Positions 53,074 to 61,957 of a DNA stretch of 64,000 nucleotides are shown piece after piece (position 1 is the stretch's first letter; every line of letters starts with the position of its first letter). The stretch is from Spirosoma fluviale. Lineage in GTDB: Bacteria; Bacteroidota; Bacteroidia; Cytophagales; Spirosomataceae. The position numbers and the translations under genes were made by a program. The stretch covers positions 1,364,001 through 1,428,000 of the forward strand of contig NZ_OCNH01000001.1 in assembly GCF_900230225.1 (NCBI RefSeq). Reading direction: 5' to 3'. The notes under the pieces are model-generated. The model did not search any database, was not told the origin of the DNA, and saw nothing but the letters and a program-made list of their open reading frames with translations.

Positions 53074-54612
53074 ATGGAAACACTTATTTCACTAGACGAT
53101 ATTTTAACATTAGGCCCCATTCCGGAGTCGCTACAGGCGGGATTTCTACGGGTGGCGAATGGGCTAATGCAACGGGGTAACTATCCTAAAGAGAAAGTGA
53201 TGACGCTTTTGGCGCAGATGCTCCAGAACCCGAAGAAGTTTGCTTTCTCGAAAAACAAAGTCACGAATCTGGCGCAGGCGATTTATAGTCTGAACAAACA
53301 GGGCATCGCCGTTCCGCTCAGCGAAACCGGTGCTGAGTACTTGCCCGCCGAACCCGCGCCTTATGCCTTGGCGAGTTCAGAGAAACAGGCCGAACAAACC
53401 ATTGGTCTGCGGGAGGGACCTTTACCCTATGCCGTTTTCGGTCGTGATTTTATTGAAGAAGGGGCGCTGAAACAGATGGAAACGGCCGCCAGCCTGCCTA
53501 TTTCGGTGGCGGGGGCACTCATGCCCGATGCGCACCAGGGGTACGGGCTTCCCATTGGCGGTGTGCTGGCTACGGAAGCAAATAGGGTTATTCCCTTTGC
53601 AGTGGGCGTCGATATTGCCTGCCGGATGTGCCTGTCGGTGTTCGACCTGCCCCCGACCTTTCTAACGCGCGAACCACACTTATTGAAGAGGGTTTTGATG
53701 GAGCAAACCAAGTTCGGCATGGGGGGCGAAACCCGCGAGAAGTTCGATGAGAGCGTGATGGACTTGCCCGAGTGGCAGGCTACTAAAGTTATTCGCGACC
53801 TGAAAGACAAAGCGTATCGCCAGCTGGGAAGCTCGGGAACGGGGAATCACTTCGTGGAGTGGGGCATTGTGGAGGTACATGAGGATAGCCTGACAAAAGA
53901 ATCTGGTTTGAATCTGCCACCGGGCGAATACCTTGCGCTGTTGTCTCACTCGGGTTCTCGCGGATTTGGGGCCAATATCGCCAACACCTATTCCAAACTG
54001 GCGATGCAGAAAACCAAACTGCCCCGGGAGGCCGCTCACCTCGCCTGGCTCGATCTGAATACGCAGGAGGGGCAGGAGTACTGGATCGGGATGAATCTGG
54101 CGGGGGAGTATGCCTCGGCCAACCACCACGAGATTCACAATAAACTGGCCAAAGCGTTACGGGAGAAACCGCTGCTCATGGTTGAGAATCACCATAATTT
54201 TGCCTGGAAAGAGCAACTGGCCGATGGCCGGGAGGTGCTTGTGCACCGAAAGGGCGCAACCCCCGCCGGGTCGGGTGTGCTGGGCATCATTCCGGGATCG
54301 ATGACGCAGCCGGGCTTTGTGGTACGCGGGAGAGGCAACGCCGAATCGATCAACTCAGCCTCGCACGGGGCCGGACGGCTTATGTCGAGAACGAAGGCGT
54401 TCAACAGCATCACCCGCTCGCAGTGGAACAAAGCCCTTGTAGAAGCCGGTGTTCAACTCGTGGGTGGCGATCTGGATGAAGCGCCAATGGCCTATAAAAA
54501 CATCGACACCGTTATTGAAGCCCAGCACGATCTGGTGGACGTACTGGCGAAATTCACCCCCAAAATCGTCCGCATGGCCGACGCGAACCGGAAAGAAGGA
54601 CGGGAGGATTGA
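53074..54612 (+). CDS. rtcB: RtcB-family RNA-splicing ligase
   Basis: 512 residues. RtcB joins RNA 2',3'-cyclic phosphate or 3'-phosphate ends to 5'-OH ends using GTP and Mn2+. Metal and guanylate-binding segments visible in order: AGALMPDAHQGYGLPIGGVL, IPFAVGVDIACRMCLSVF, LGSSGTGNHFVEWGIVEVH, LLSHSGSRGFGANIAN, MNLAGEYASANHHEIHN and SINSASHGAGRLMSRTKAF (guanylated His). The GNHF block reads GTGNHF rather than the usual GGGNHF, and GVDIACRM replaces GVDIGCGM, so this is a divergent branch. About 100 residues precede the catalytic core. No archease or rtcA is nearby. Confidence 0.93.
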   Translation: METLISLDDILTLGPIPESLQAGFLRVANGLMQRGNYPKEKVMTLLAQMLQNPKKFAFSKNKVTNLAQAIYSLNKQGIAVPLSETGAEYLPAEPAPYALASSEKQAEQTIGLREGPLPYAVFGRDFIEEGALKQMETAASLPISVAGALMPDAHQGYGLPIGGVLATEANRVIPFAVGVDIACRMCLSVFDLPPTFLTREPHLLKRVLMEQTKFGMGGETREKFDESVMDLPEWQATKVIRDLKDKAYRQLGSSGTGNHFVEWGIVEVHEDSLTKESGLNLPPGEYLALLSHSGSRGFGANIANTYSKLAMQKTKLPREAAHLAWLDLNTQEGQEYWIGMNLAGEYASANHHEIHNKLAKALREKPLLMVENHHNFAWKEQLADGREVLVHRKGATPAGSGVLGIIPGSMTQPGFVVRGRGNAESINSASHGAGRLMSRTKAFNSITRSQWNKALVEAGVQLVGGDLDEAPMAYKNIDTVIEAQHDLVDVLAKFTPKIVRMADANRKEGRED

Positions 54613-54636
54613 GTTTGGTAGCGGAGTGAAGAATCT

Positions 54637-54705
54637 GTAGTGCCGACCGTCCCGGTCGGGTGTGTATCTAATTGCTTCTCGCCCGACCGTCCCGGTCGGC
54701 ACTAC
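54637..54705. repeat. REP-like palindromic element, copy 2
   Basis: Arms 54637-54660 and 54682-54705, each with hairpin CCGACCG-TCC-CGGTCGG. The arms are inverted copies except that the core of the right arm is itself flipped. Same spacer ends (TGTG, TCTCG) as the copy at 31006-31072. Confidence 0.85.
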
Positions 54706-54830
54706 GACAATGACCGGTTCTTGAAGAAATCCCGGATAAGATCATTGTTCAAAACCCATGTTAGAATGGCGTGGCTTGATCGCGGGTTCTAGCCGCATAG
54801 CGATAGCGATCAAACTTATACAAAATTTAT

Positions 54831-54952
54831 TTAACCACAGAGACGGTCCGCCGTTGCGGCACGGAGTGCACAGAGTCCTATCAGGGAAGACTATAACCCG
54901 TTAGAACCTCTGTACCCTCTGTGCCGCAACGGCGGACCGTCTCTGTGGTTAA
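54831..54952. repeat. 32-bp perfect inverted repeat before the restriction gene
   Basis: Arms 54831-54862 and 54921-54952 are exact complements over 32 bases (core GAGACGGTCCGCCGTTGCGG), with a 58-nt spacer that partly pairs inside. It lies 34 bp from the stop codon of the res gene (minus strand). Confidence 0.9.
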
Positions 54953-54985
54953 CTATTTTTGTTCAATTACTTATCAATCCAACCC

Positions 54986-57625
54986 TTACAACTGCCGTAT
55001 CAGCTCCTTTGCTTCCGCAATCGTGTAGGTGTCGACCAGCCGGTTCGTCTCGAATACCATAAAATAGGTGTACTGCCGACCGGCTTGCTGAGCCCATTTT
55101 TGCCCGAGCCGGTTCTTGGCGGCACTGTCGGAGTTGTCGCGGTCGTCGCCTTTGGTTTCGAGGAGAATCAACGTGCCGTTTTGGGTGTAAAGGATAAAAT
55201 CGGGGTAGTGGTTTGACTTATAGCCGTTGATGGCGAACCCTTTTCCCCGGCCCAAATTCCGGTGCCAGAACAGCACGTTAGGCAGCGCGGCCAGTTCGCT
55301 AATTACGCGTTCCTCGAAGCCGTTCATGCTGCCTTCCCGTTCATAGAGCGACTTGCCGAGTGATTTTCCCAGCAAACCCGGCACAATAGTTTTCTTAAAA
55401 ACGAAGCCCTGCTCCACCGAAATCTTCCCGATAACCAGCAGTTTTTTAAACTGGTCTTCGGCATATACATCCGCCAGCGCCCGAATTTTCTTCCTGATCT
55501 TGTCGCGATAGGTGTATTCCCGCGCCAGCAGATCCTTGATGCGTTCGGCGTCGAAACTGCTTAGAATGCGCTCCAGATACAGCCTGATCTGCTGGTCGGG
55601 AATGGGGTACATGTTGCCGATTAATTGCAGCATCCGGTGGGCGAGGTCTTTTACCTGGCCCGCTTTCGGCTTGGTCAGGATATAATCCACAAAGGCTTCT
55701 TTCACCTGTAAGTTGTCGATCTGTAGAAAAACCGGGCGGTACTGGTTGCCCTGCGTGCGTTCGATGTCGATTTTGTAGAGGTCGGTTTCCACCGTATCCC
55801 AGTCGATCTTTATATCTTCATCGGCCAGTCGGAAGCCTTTCAACAACACCTCCTGATTAAGTAGTACGCGTTCGCCCTGACCAAAGAGCCCCGTTTGCGG
55901 CACGTTTAAATAAAACTGCGGCAACCTGAGCTGCTGGGCAATGGCTGCAAAATCCTGATTGAGCGAGATCTTTTTCACGGTAGAGCCGAGTTCCTGAAAC
56001 AGGGGCGATGAATTGTCCGATCCCTGCTGATTGAGTTGCTTTTCAAATTCCTGATTCTTCTCAAGCGCAATCTGGGTGATGGCCGTCAGCGCGGGCGGTA
56101 GTTCGGCGGGTGCTTCGTCGGACGTAAGAGTTGGATCGAACTGGATTTTTTCCGGCTCAATCTCGTCGCTGGCGGTGTCTTCCCGTTCAGGAAACAGAAA
56201 GCCCTGCAAGGCCTGGGCTTTGGTGGTGGGCTGTTCCTCAATTTTCTGCTCATCCGTAGAACGGTAATCGTTGCGGCTGAACCCGGCCGATTCCAGTCCC
56301 CGAATGATGCTTTGCAGGGTTTCGTTGAATTTGGCCGAGGCCGTGAGCACATACGATACGTTGAGCAGGTCGCTCTGGTGGCGCATGACGTAGGGCTGCC
56401 GTAACACCCGCCCAAGAATCTGCTCGATGTCAACCGCCGACGACCGGTCGGCCAGCGATGCCAGTATGTACGCAAAAGGACAGTCCCAGCCTTCTTTCAG
56501 CGCGTTGACCGTAATGATGTAGCGCACCGGGCATTTGGGGCTCATCAGATCGACGTCTTTGAGTTCGTTGATGTCGGCGGTCTTGATCTTGATCTGCTCT
56601 TCCGGAATTTTGAGTTTGAGCAACTGCTGTTTTAATTTCTCAAACGTGGTGTTATCGTCTCCCGTTTTGGGTTGCGCCTGGAACAGTACAATGGGCCTGA
56701 TGTAGCGTCCGCCCGCTTTTTGCTCGGCTTTGGCCAGCTGTTCCAACTGCCGCTGGAGGTTCAGCGCGCTCTCTACCACCTGCGATTTCTCCTTGTGATT
56801 ATAGGCAATGACCGGCAGCTTCACCATTTGCTCTTTCTTGAGTTCGATGGCCGATACAAAGCTGACGATGTTGGCATTTTTCTTGGGCGTTGCCGTCAGA
56901 TCGAGGATGAACGATGGGTTCAGATCCCGAAGCATATCAACGCTCAGGTCGCTCTCGGCATTGTGACTTTCGTCGACGACAACGACTGGCGTCAGACTAC
57001 GGATTACGTTGATCAGGGCCGTTTGGTCGGTATCGGCCAGCAGGTGATCGTCGGAATCGTACTGACTGGCGAAGGTAGCCAACGCGCCATTTTCCTCGAA
57101 AATCTTACGGTCTTCTTTCTTTTTGGCCCGTAAGCTGCCAAAGCTCAGAACAAAAATGCTGAGTTGCTCCTGTACCACGGCCGGACTGAAATTAGCCCCC
57201 TGCAACAGGTCCTTTTTCTGGTAAACGGCCACGCGGTGGTTAAACAGGCTGTTCAGTTTCTGGCGGTAGGGGTGGGCCGGGTTCGACAGGTTCCGCACGG
57301 TCTGGTCGAGGAGGTTGCTCCAGGGAACCAGCCAGACCACCGCCTTAGGTTTGTCAAGCGCAAAGGCGTCGAACAGCGTGTGGAGGGCGTTGACGGCAAT
57401 AAACGTTTTGCCGCCCGCCGTGGGTACCTTCACACAAACGTGCGGTGCGCCGGGTACGTTGTTCTGGTAAGGCCGCATCCCGGTGTTATTCAGTGGGTCG
57501 TAGTCGCCCACTTCATCCCGCCAATAGCGGTTGTAAGCCACGTCATAGCGGTGTTCCTGCTGAATGTAATGCAGGTAGCGGTCAAGGTCGCGGATAACGC
57601 CCGCCTGGTAGGGTTTGAGTTCCAT
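54986..57625 (-). CDS. res: Type III restriction enzyme, Res subunit
   Basis: 879 residues. N-terminal SF2 helicase: Walker A CVKVPTAGGKTFIAVNALHT (about residue 64), DExH box PVVVVDESHNAESD, motif VI region QILGRVLRQPYV. The C-terminal endonuclease domain is recognised by the PD...E-x-K pattern: NHYPDFILYTQNGTLILLET followed by KGDD. Res cleaves 25-27 bp from unmethylated sites after ATP-driven sliding. It begins immediately (0 bp) after mod, so the two are co-expressed. Confidence 0.93.
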   Translation of the reverse strand: MELKPYQAGVIRDLDRYLHYIQQEHRYDVAYNRYWRDEVGDYDPLNNTGMRPYQNNVPGAPHVCVKVPTAGGKTFIAVNALHTLFDAFALDKPKAVVWLVPWSNLLDQTVRNLSNPAHPYRQKLNSLFNHRVAVYQKKDLLQGANFSPAVVQEQLSIFVLSFGSLRAKKKEDRKIFEENGALATFASQYDSDDHLLADTDQTALINVIRSLTPVVVVDESHNAESDLSVDMLRDLNPSFILDLTATPKKNANIVSFVSAIELKKEQMVKLPVIAYNHKEKSQVVESALNLQRQLEQLAKAEQKAGGRYIRPIVLFQAQPKTGDDNTTFEKLKQQLLKLKIPEEQIKIKTADINELKDVDLMSPKCPVRYIITVNALKEGWDCPFAYILASLADRSSAVDIEQILGRVLRQPYVMRHQSDLLNVSYVLTASAKFNETLQSIIRGLESAGFSRNDYRSTDEQKIEEQPTTKAQALQGFLFPEREDTASDEIEPEKIQFDPTLTSDEAPAELPPALTAITQIALEKNQEFEKQLNQQGSDNSSPLFQELGSTVKKISLNQDFAAIAQQLRLPQFYLNVPQTGLFGQGERVLLNQEVLLKGFRLADEDIKIDWDTVETDLYKIDIERTQGNQYRPVFLQIDNLQVKEAFVDYILTKPKAGQVKDLAHRMLQLIGNMYPIPDQQIRLYLERILSSFDAERIKDLLAREYTYRDKIRKKIRALADVYAEDQFKKLLVIGKISVEQGFVFKKTIVPGLLGKSLGKSLYEREGSMNGFEERVISELAALPNVLFWHRNLGRGKGFAINGYKSNHYPDFILYTQNGTLILLETKGDDRDNSDSAAKNRLGQKWAQQAGRQYTYFMVFETNRLVDTYTIAEAKELIRQL

Positions 57626-59218
57626 CTAAAACCGGCTTATGTCCCGTGGGATTTTCTTGAAAATGATGTGCCGTTGCTGGAGCCATTCGCGGCCGACCAG
57701 GCAGTTGTCGGCGTAGATAACGTACTGTTCGGCCACGGTCTGAATGGTCGACAGGAAGTCGTAATCCAGCGTGGTCAGGTCGTCGGGTTCGAAATAGAAG
57801 TAGTAAGCTGTTTCGTAGAGCTTACCCAGAAAGTGCGGGCTTTCGGTCACAATGAAAGGGCATTCAGAAAACGGGGTTCGGGTTTCGGAATACCAGATAT
57901 ACTCCCGGATGCGGTCCGGCGGCAGGGCTTCGTTGAGCTGGCCGTCATCGGTAAACAGGGCCGGGCCGAGTTCGTAATAGGTGAAGCTGCCCCCGGTGCC
58001 TTCTTTATCGCCGTAGCCGTCGATCACCCGCCGAACGCGTTCGGCCGTGATGGTTTCGGCATAGTCTTCCATCTCCACCAGAATAAACTGCCGATTCCCC
58101 GCGTCCTGTTTGTTTAAATTCAACACCGCATGGGCTGTAGTGCCCGAACCAGCAAAGGAGTCGAGAATGATGTCGTTTGGGCCGGTAGCAATTTGGAGGA
58201 TGCGCTCAATTAATAAAGAAGGCTTAGGAGTAATAAATAGATCTTCATTACTCGTCGCAGACATAACCTTACTTAATTCTTGCTTAGAGTTTCGAGTACT
58301 TCCGACGTCTTTCCAATGCCATAGTGTTTGTGGTACCACACCATCTTGAACCTCTGTAAGAAATCTTTTTACACCAGGCCTATTATCTCCGTTTTTACCC
58401 CAATATATTCTGTTGTCTTTATCTAGTTGGTCAAATTTTTCCCTACTAATTCGCCAGTAACTACCAGCAGGAGGGCCTTGAATTATGCGGCCAATTTTTG
58501 TTGTAATTGGATACTGGCCAAGACTATAAAAGTTGCGTGCTGCTAGATCGCTAAGAAGCCAGGGACCTCTTGGGTCGTTGTCTGGATTCTTATATCTCGC
58601 ATTCATTGCATCCGTTCTAGGTAATTTTTTCGGACGCCAAATCGTACTATCTTTTGCGTAGACGGCGATATAATCATGATCCTCACTAAAATGAATTGCC
58701 GTGTTTTTGGGGCTGTCCATTTTATGCCAAATAATGGTAGTGATAAAGTTACGGTCGCCCCATATCTCATCCATCATCAGCTTCAAACTGGCCTGTTCAT
58801 TATCGTCGATGGACACGAAAATAGCACCATCATCGGCCAGCAACCGATGGAGCAGTTGAAGCCGGGGGTACATCATGCATAGCCATTTGTCGTGGCGGCT
58901 AAGGTCTTCGCTTTCTTTGCCTACAACTTTGCCGAGCCACCGTTTTAGTTTCGGGTCGCTGACATTGTCATTATATACCCAGTTTTCGTTGCCGGTGTTG
59001 TAGGGAGGGTCAATGTAAATGCACTTGATCCGGCCTTCGTAGTAGGGCAGGAGGGCTTTCAGAGCTTCCAGATTGTCGCCGTGAATAATGCGGTTTGGAC
59101 GGTCCGTCGCACGGGAGTCGGCTTGTCCGTAGGTGTATTGCTGGTCGAGAACCCGAAACGGAACGTCGTGGTGATGATTGACTACTTTATCTTTCCCAAT
59201 CCAGGTAAGTGTGGGCAT
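57626..59218 (-). CDS. mod: Type III DNA N6-adenine methyltransferase, Mod subunit
   Basis: 530 residues from ATG 59218 (MPTLTWIGKDKVVNHHHDVP). Beta-class adenine methyltransferase: catalytic IKCIYIDPPYNTGNENWVY (DPPY) first, and the SAM motif DIILDSFAGSGTTAHAVLNL later. The variable target-recognition region lies between (about residues 150-340) and is visibly lower in GC than the flanks, as expected for an exchangeable specificity domain. The frame extends to 59323, but the extension lacks family support. Confidence 0.93.
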   Translation of the reverse strand: MPTLTWIGKDKVVNHHHDVPFRVLDQQYTYGQADSRATDRPNRIIHGDNLEALKALLPYYEGRIKCIYIDPPYNTGNENWVYNDNVSDPKLKRWLGKVVGKESEDLSRHDKWLCMMYPRLQLLHRLLADDGAIFVSIDDNEQASLKLMMDEIWGDRNFITTIIWHKMDSPKNTAIHFSEDHDYIAVYAKDSTIWRPKKLPRTDAMNARYKNPDNDPRGPWLLSDLAARNFYSLGQYPITTKIGRIIQGPPAGSYWRISREKFDQLDKDNRIYWGKNGDNRPGVKRFLTEVQDGVVPQTLWHWKDVGSTRNSKQELSKVMSATSNEDLFITPKPSLLIERILQIATGPNDIILDSFAGSGTTAHAVLNLNKQDAGNRQFILVEMEDYAETITAERVRRVIDGYGDKEGTGGSFTYYELGPALFTDDGQLNEALPPDRIREYIWYSETRTPFSECPFIVTESPHFLGKLYETAYYFYFEPDDLTTLDYDFLSTIQTVAEQYVIYADNCLVGREWLQQRHIIFKKIPRDISRF

Positions 59219-59534
59219 TATGAGCGTCGGGATAATACAGGTGAACGCCCCGAGGCTCAATAGAGGGCAAAAAAAAACGGGCGGCCTCCGCTGTTCGTAG
59301 TTACCAGTCTGAGGCACGGCCATGCCATTGCAGGATAGTACGAAAACAGCAAGAGAACACGCCCTTTCGAGCGCGTCCTGCTTAACTGTTTCCTCCTGCT
59401 TAAAAATTGGCCGTTTTCAGACTGGAGAAACTGTTAGCAACGCTATGTCTTTATGTAAGAATGACTTGTCTTTTTTGCGCTATACGTGTCGAAATTTTAG
59501 CCAGCAAGTTAGCCCGATTAACCGAATTGCCCAA

Positions 59535-59842
59535 GTAGAGACGCAATACCTTGCGTCTCGGGCCCGCGTTATAGTCAAGCGTCTTGCGCTTTATATCGTG
59601 CGTCTTGGACCTGCGTCATAGTCAAGTGTCTTGCGTTTTATACCTTGCGTCTCGGACCCGCGTTATAGTCAAGTGTCTTGCGTTTTATATCGTGCGTCTT
59701 GGACCTGCACCTTAGTCAAGCGGCTTAATACCTTGCGTCTTGGGCCGTCGTATTCTTTTTTATGCGTCTCCCGCTATCCTTTACACCTTCTGCTGGGTCG
59801 TCTGGCTGACGCGAAAGGAGACGCAAGGTATTGCGTCTCTAC
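59535..59842. repeat. REP/BIME-like element: two inverted palindromes around a 47-nt tandem repeat
   Basis: GTAGAGACGCAATACCTTGC (start of a 25-nt element, 59535-59559) and its exact complement at 59818-59842 bound the region. Each folds as GAGACGCAA-TACC-TTGCGTCTC (9-bp stem). Inside, 59546-59759 holds about 4.5 copies of a 47-nt unit beginning TACCTTGCGTCTCGG or TATCGTGCGTCTTGG in alternation, i.e. a higher-order unit of about 95 nt. No unique spacers. Confidence 0.85.
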
Positions 59843-59905
59843 ATATTGGATTGATTACCAGACGCACTTTTGTCGTCTAAGGGTACTACGAATACCTTAG
59901 ATACA

Positions 59906-60442
59906 ATGGATGATCTGTACCAAAACAACTATCGCGTACCGTCGGCCAGGCTGGTAGAATACGACTATGGGTCGAATGGTATGTATTTCGTTACAATTTG
60001 TACACGAAAGAAAGAGTTTTTTTTCGGCGATGTTGATGTCGAAACGGCACGAATCAAGCCTACATTGATTGGGCAGGTAGCTATGGATTGCTGGTTGTCT
60101 ATTCCAGATTTTTTTCCTTTCGTACTACTTGATGCGTTTCAGTTAATGCCAAATCATGTTCATGGGGTTCTTTGGATTTGCAAACCTGAAACCGACACGC
60201 CGAACTGGCAACCGAACCGGTTTGGACCGCAGCGGCAGAATCTGGCCTCTATCCTGCGAGGATTTAAGGCAGGGGTAAAAAAATACGCTACTATGCATAA
60301 GATCGATTTTGGCTGGCAACCACGGTACTACGACCGTGTTGTTCGTAATAACAATGAACTGAATCGTATACGGGCCTATATCGAAAACAATCCGGCGAAA
60401 TGGATAGACGAATGTAACAACCCGGAAAGCCTGTATATGTAA
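59906..60442 (+). CDS. REP-associated tyrosine transposase (RAYT, Y1/IS200-like)
   Basis: 178 residues from ATG 59906. HUH motif in FQLMPNHVHGVLWICKP; the catalytic Tyr is in WQPRYYDRVVRNNNELNRIR and the domain ends YIENNPAKWIDE, the hallmark of the RAYT group of Y1 transposases. RAYTs are thought to mobilise REP palindromes rather than themselves. It starts 64 bp after the REP pair described above. An upstream TTG at 59870 is possible but less likely. Confidence 0.92.
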   Translation: MDDLYQNNYRVPSARLVEYDYGSNGMYFVTICTRKKEFFFGDVDVETARIKPTLIGQVAMDCWLSIPDFFPFVLLDAFQLMPNHVHGVLWICKPETDTPNWQPNRFGPQRQNLASILRGFKAGVKKYATMHKIDFGWQPRYYDRVVRNNNELNRIRAYIENNPAKWIDECNNPESLYM

Positions 60443-60610
60443 ATATGTACCCGTGCCAAAACAATAAGCTTTAGCACCCCAAAAAGAGCAACTTAAGTGG
60501 GAAAGCGGTAATTTGGCCCTTCAAAAGACTTTACAACCGTGGATGGACGTGTAGAGCAGGAAATGTTTAATACAGCCGACCCGTAAACAGCGTATAATAA
60601 ACCCTAAACC

Positions 60611-61855
60611 ATGCAGGCAACCCCTATCGCAGGCCAGTCAAAAGCTGCCTTTACTGAAAACAAGTACCTCATTACCCTCGTCTTCGTTACGTCTCTTTTC
60701 ATGTTCTGGGGCGTCGCCATTACCATGGGCGATGTCTTGAACAAGCACTTTCAGCATGTGCTGAGCCTGACCAAAACGCAATCGGCCTTTGTCCAGTTTG
60801 CCATTTTCGGGGCTTACTTTGTAATGGGTATTCCGGCGGGATTGTTCATGAAACGGTTCGGTTATAAAAACGGTGTTTTGTTGGGCCTGGGCCTTTTTGC
60901 TACCGGTTCGTTTCTGTTCGTTCCGGCTGCTGCGGCTGCTTCGTTTACCTACTTCGGCATTGCCCTCTTCATTTTAGGCTGCGGCATCTCCACCCTCGAA
61001 ACGGTTGCTCACCCATTTGTGGCCTCCCTCGGCGACCAGCGCACCAGCGACCAGCGCATCAATTTCGCTCAGGCGTTCAATGCGCTGGGTGCCATTATCG
61101 GGCCTGCCATTGGCTCGTATTTTCTCTTGCGCAACAACACGCCGGGCAGCACCGATCTTACCTCGGTAAAGACCCTGTACATCGTCATTGGCAGTGTTAT
61201 TACCACGATAGCGATCCTTTTCTCGTTTGTGAAAGTCCCCGCATTGACCGATCCCCATGCCAGCGTTGCCGATCCCGATGCGGCCAATGTGGATGTGGCC
61301 CCCGGCAAGTCACTCTTCGACCACAAACATTTCCGATGGGCTGTGGCTGCTCAGTTCTTCAACGTGGCCGCGCAGGGTGGAACCTGGGCGTTTTTTATCA
61401 ACTACGGCCACGAGAAAATGGGCTTCACCGATGCGGTAGCCGGTAATTACATGGTGCTATTTATGGGCCTGATGCTGGCCGGACGTTTCGTTGGCACCTT
61501 CCTGATGCGCGTAATTGCACCGCACACCTTGCTGGCCATTTTTGCGGGCTGTAATATTCTTATGTGTCTTATTATTACGCAGAGTTTCGGCTGGCCGTCG
61601 TTCATTGCGTTGATGATGCTCAATTTCTTCTTTAGCATTATGTTCCCGACCATCTTCAGCCTGGGCCTGAAAAACCTGGGTTCGCACACGCAGCAGGCAT
61701 CATCATTCATTTCGATGGGTGTCGTTGGCGGGGCCATATTCCCTTTCCTGATGGGTATGGCCGCTGAGAAAGATGTGGCCAACGCCTATTATCTGCCCAT
61801 TATCTGCTACGCAGTTATCCTCCTGTTTGGGGCTAAGTTTTACAAGGTGAGGTAA
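60611..61855 (+). CDS. Sugar MFS transporter, FucP-like (L-fucose:H+ symporter family)
   Basis: 414 residues with 12 transmembrane helices. LITLVFVTSLFMFWGVAITM, FGAYFVMGIPAGLFMKRFGY and FILGCGISTLETVAHPFVAS match the FHS/FucP family, which carries fucose, glucose/galactose or related sugars with H+. The substrate is not decided by sequence, but a GH95 fucosidase at 43209 makes fucose attractive. Its terminator hairpin overlaps the end of the next gene. Confidence 0.88.
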   Translation: MQATPIAGQSKAAFTENKYLITLVFVTSLFMFWGVAITMGDVLNKHFQHVLSLTKTQSAFVQFAIFGAYFVMGIPAGLFMKRFGYKNGVLLGLGLFATGSFLFVPAAAAASFTYFGIALFILGCGISTLETVAHPFVASLGDQRTSDQRINFAQAFNALGAIIGPAIGSYFLLRNNTPGSTDLTSVKTLYIVIGSVITTIAILFSFVKVPALTDPHASVADPDAANVDVAPGKSLFDHKHFRWAVAAQFFNVAAQGGTWAFFINYGHEKMGFTDAVAGNYMVLFMGLMLAGRFVGTFLMRVIAPHTLLAIFAGCNILMCLIITQSFGWPSFIALMMLNFFFSIMFPTIFSLGLKNLGSHTQQASSFISMGVVGGAIFPFLMGMAAEKDVANAYYLPIICYAVILLFGAKFYKVR

Positions 61856-61908
61856 TTTGTATTGCTCAATAATAGACACAAGGCCAGAGCCTTGCGCTAT
61901 CGAGAATA

Positions 61909-61957
61909 AACGAGCCTGTGGTGAGAGACTAATTTAGTCTTTCACCACAGGCTCGTT
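61909..61957. terminator. 24-bp hairpin at the fucP-type gene / mscS convergent junction
   Basis: 61909-61932 (AACGAGCCTGTGGTGAGAGA and on) pairs with 61934-61957 over 24 bp with a single G-T wobble. The right arm is the last 24 bases of the MscS gene including its stop. Either strand could use it as terminator; the near-zero loop means the tip must open. Confidence 0.7.

Noticed and set aside
57164-58117. Plus-strand open frame of 317 codons across res and mod
   Set aside because: It is antisense to two well-supported genes, and its translation has no family features.
59546-59759. Tandem repeat as a CRISPR array
   Set aside because: Units are adjacent with no unique spacers, and no cas gene is present.
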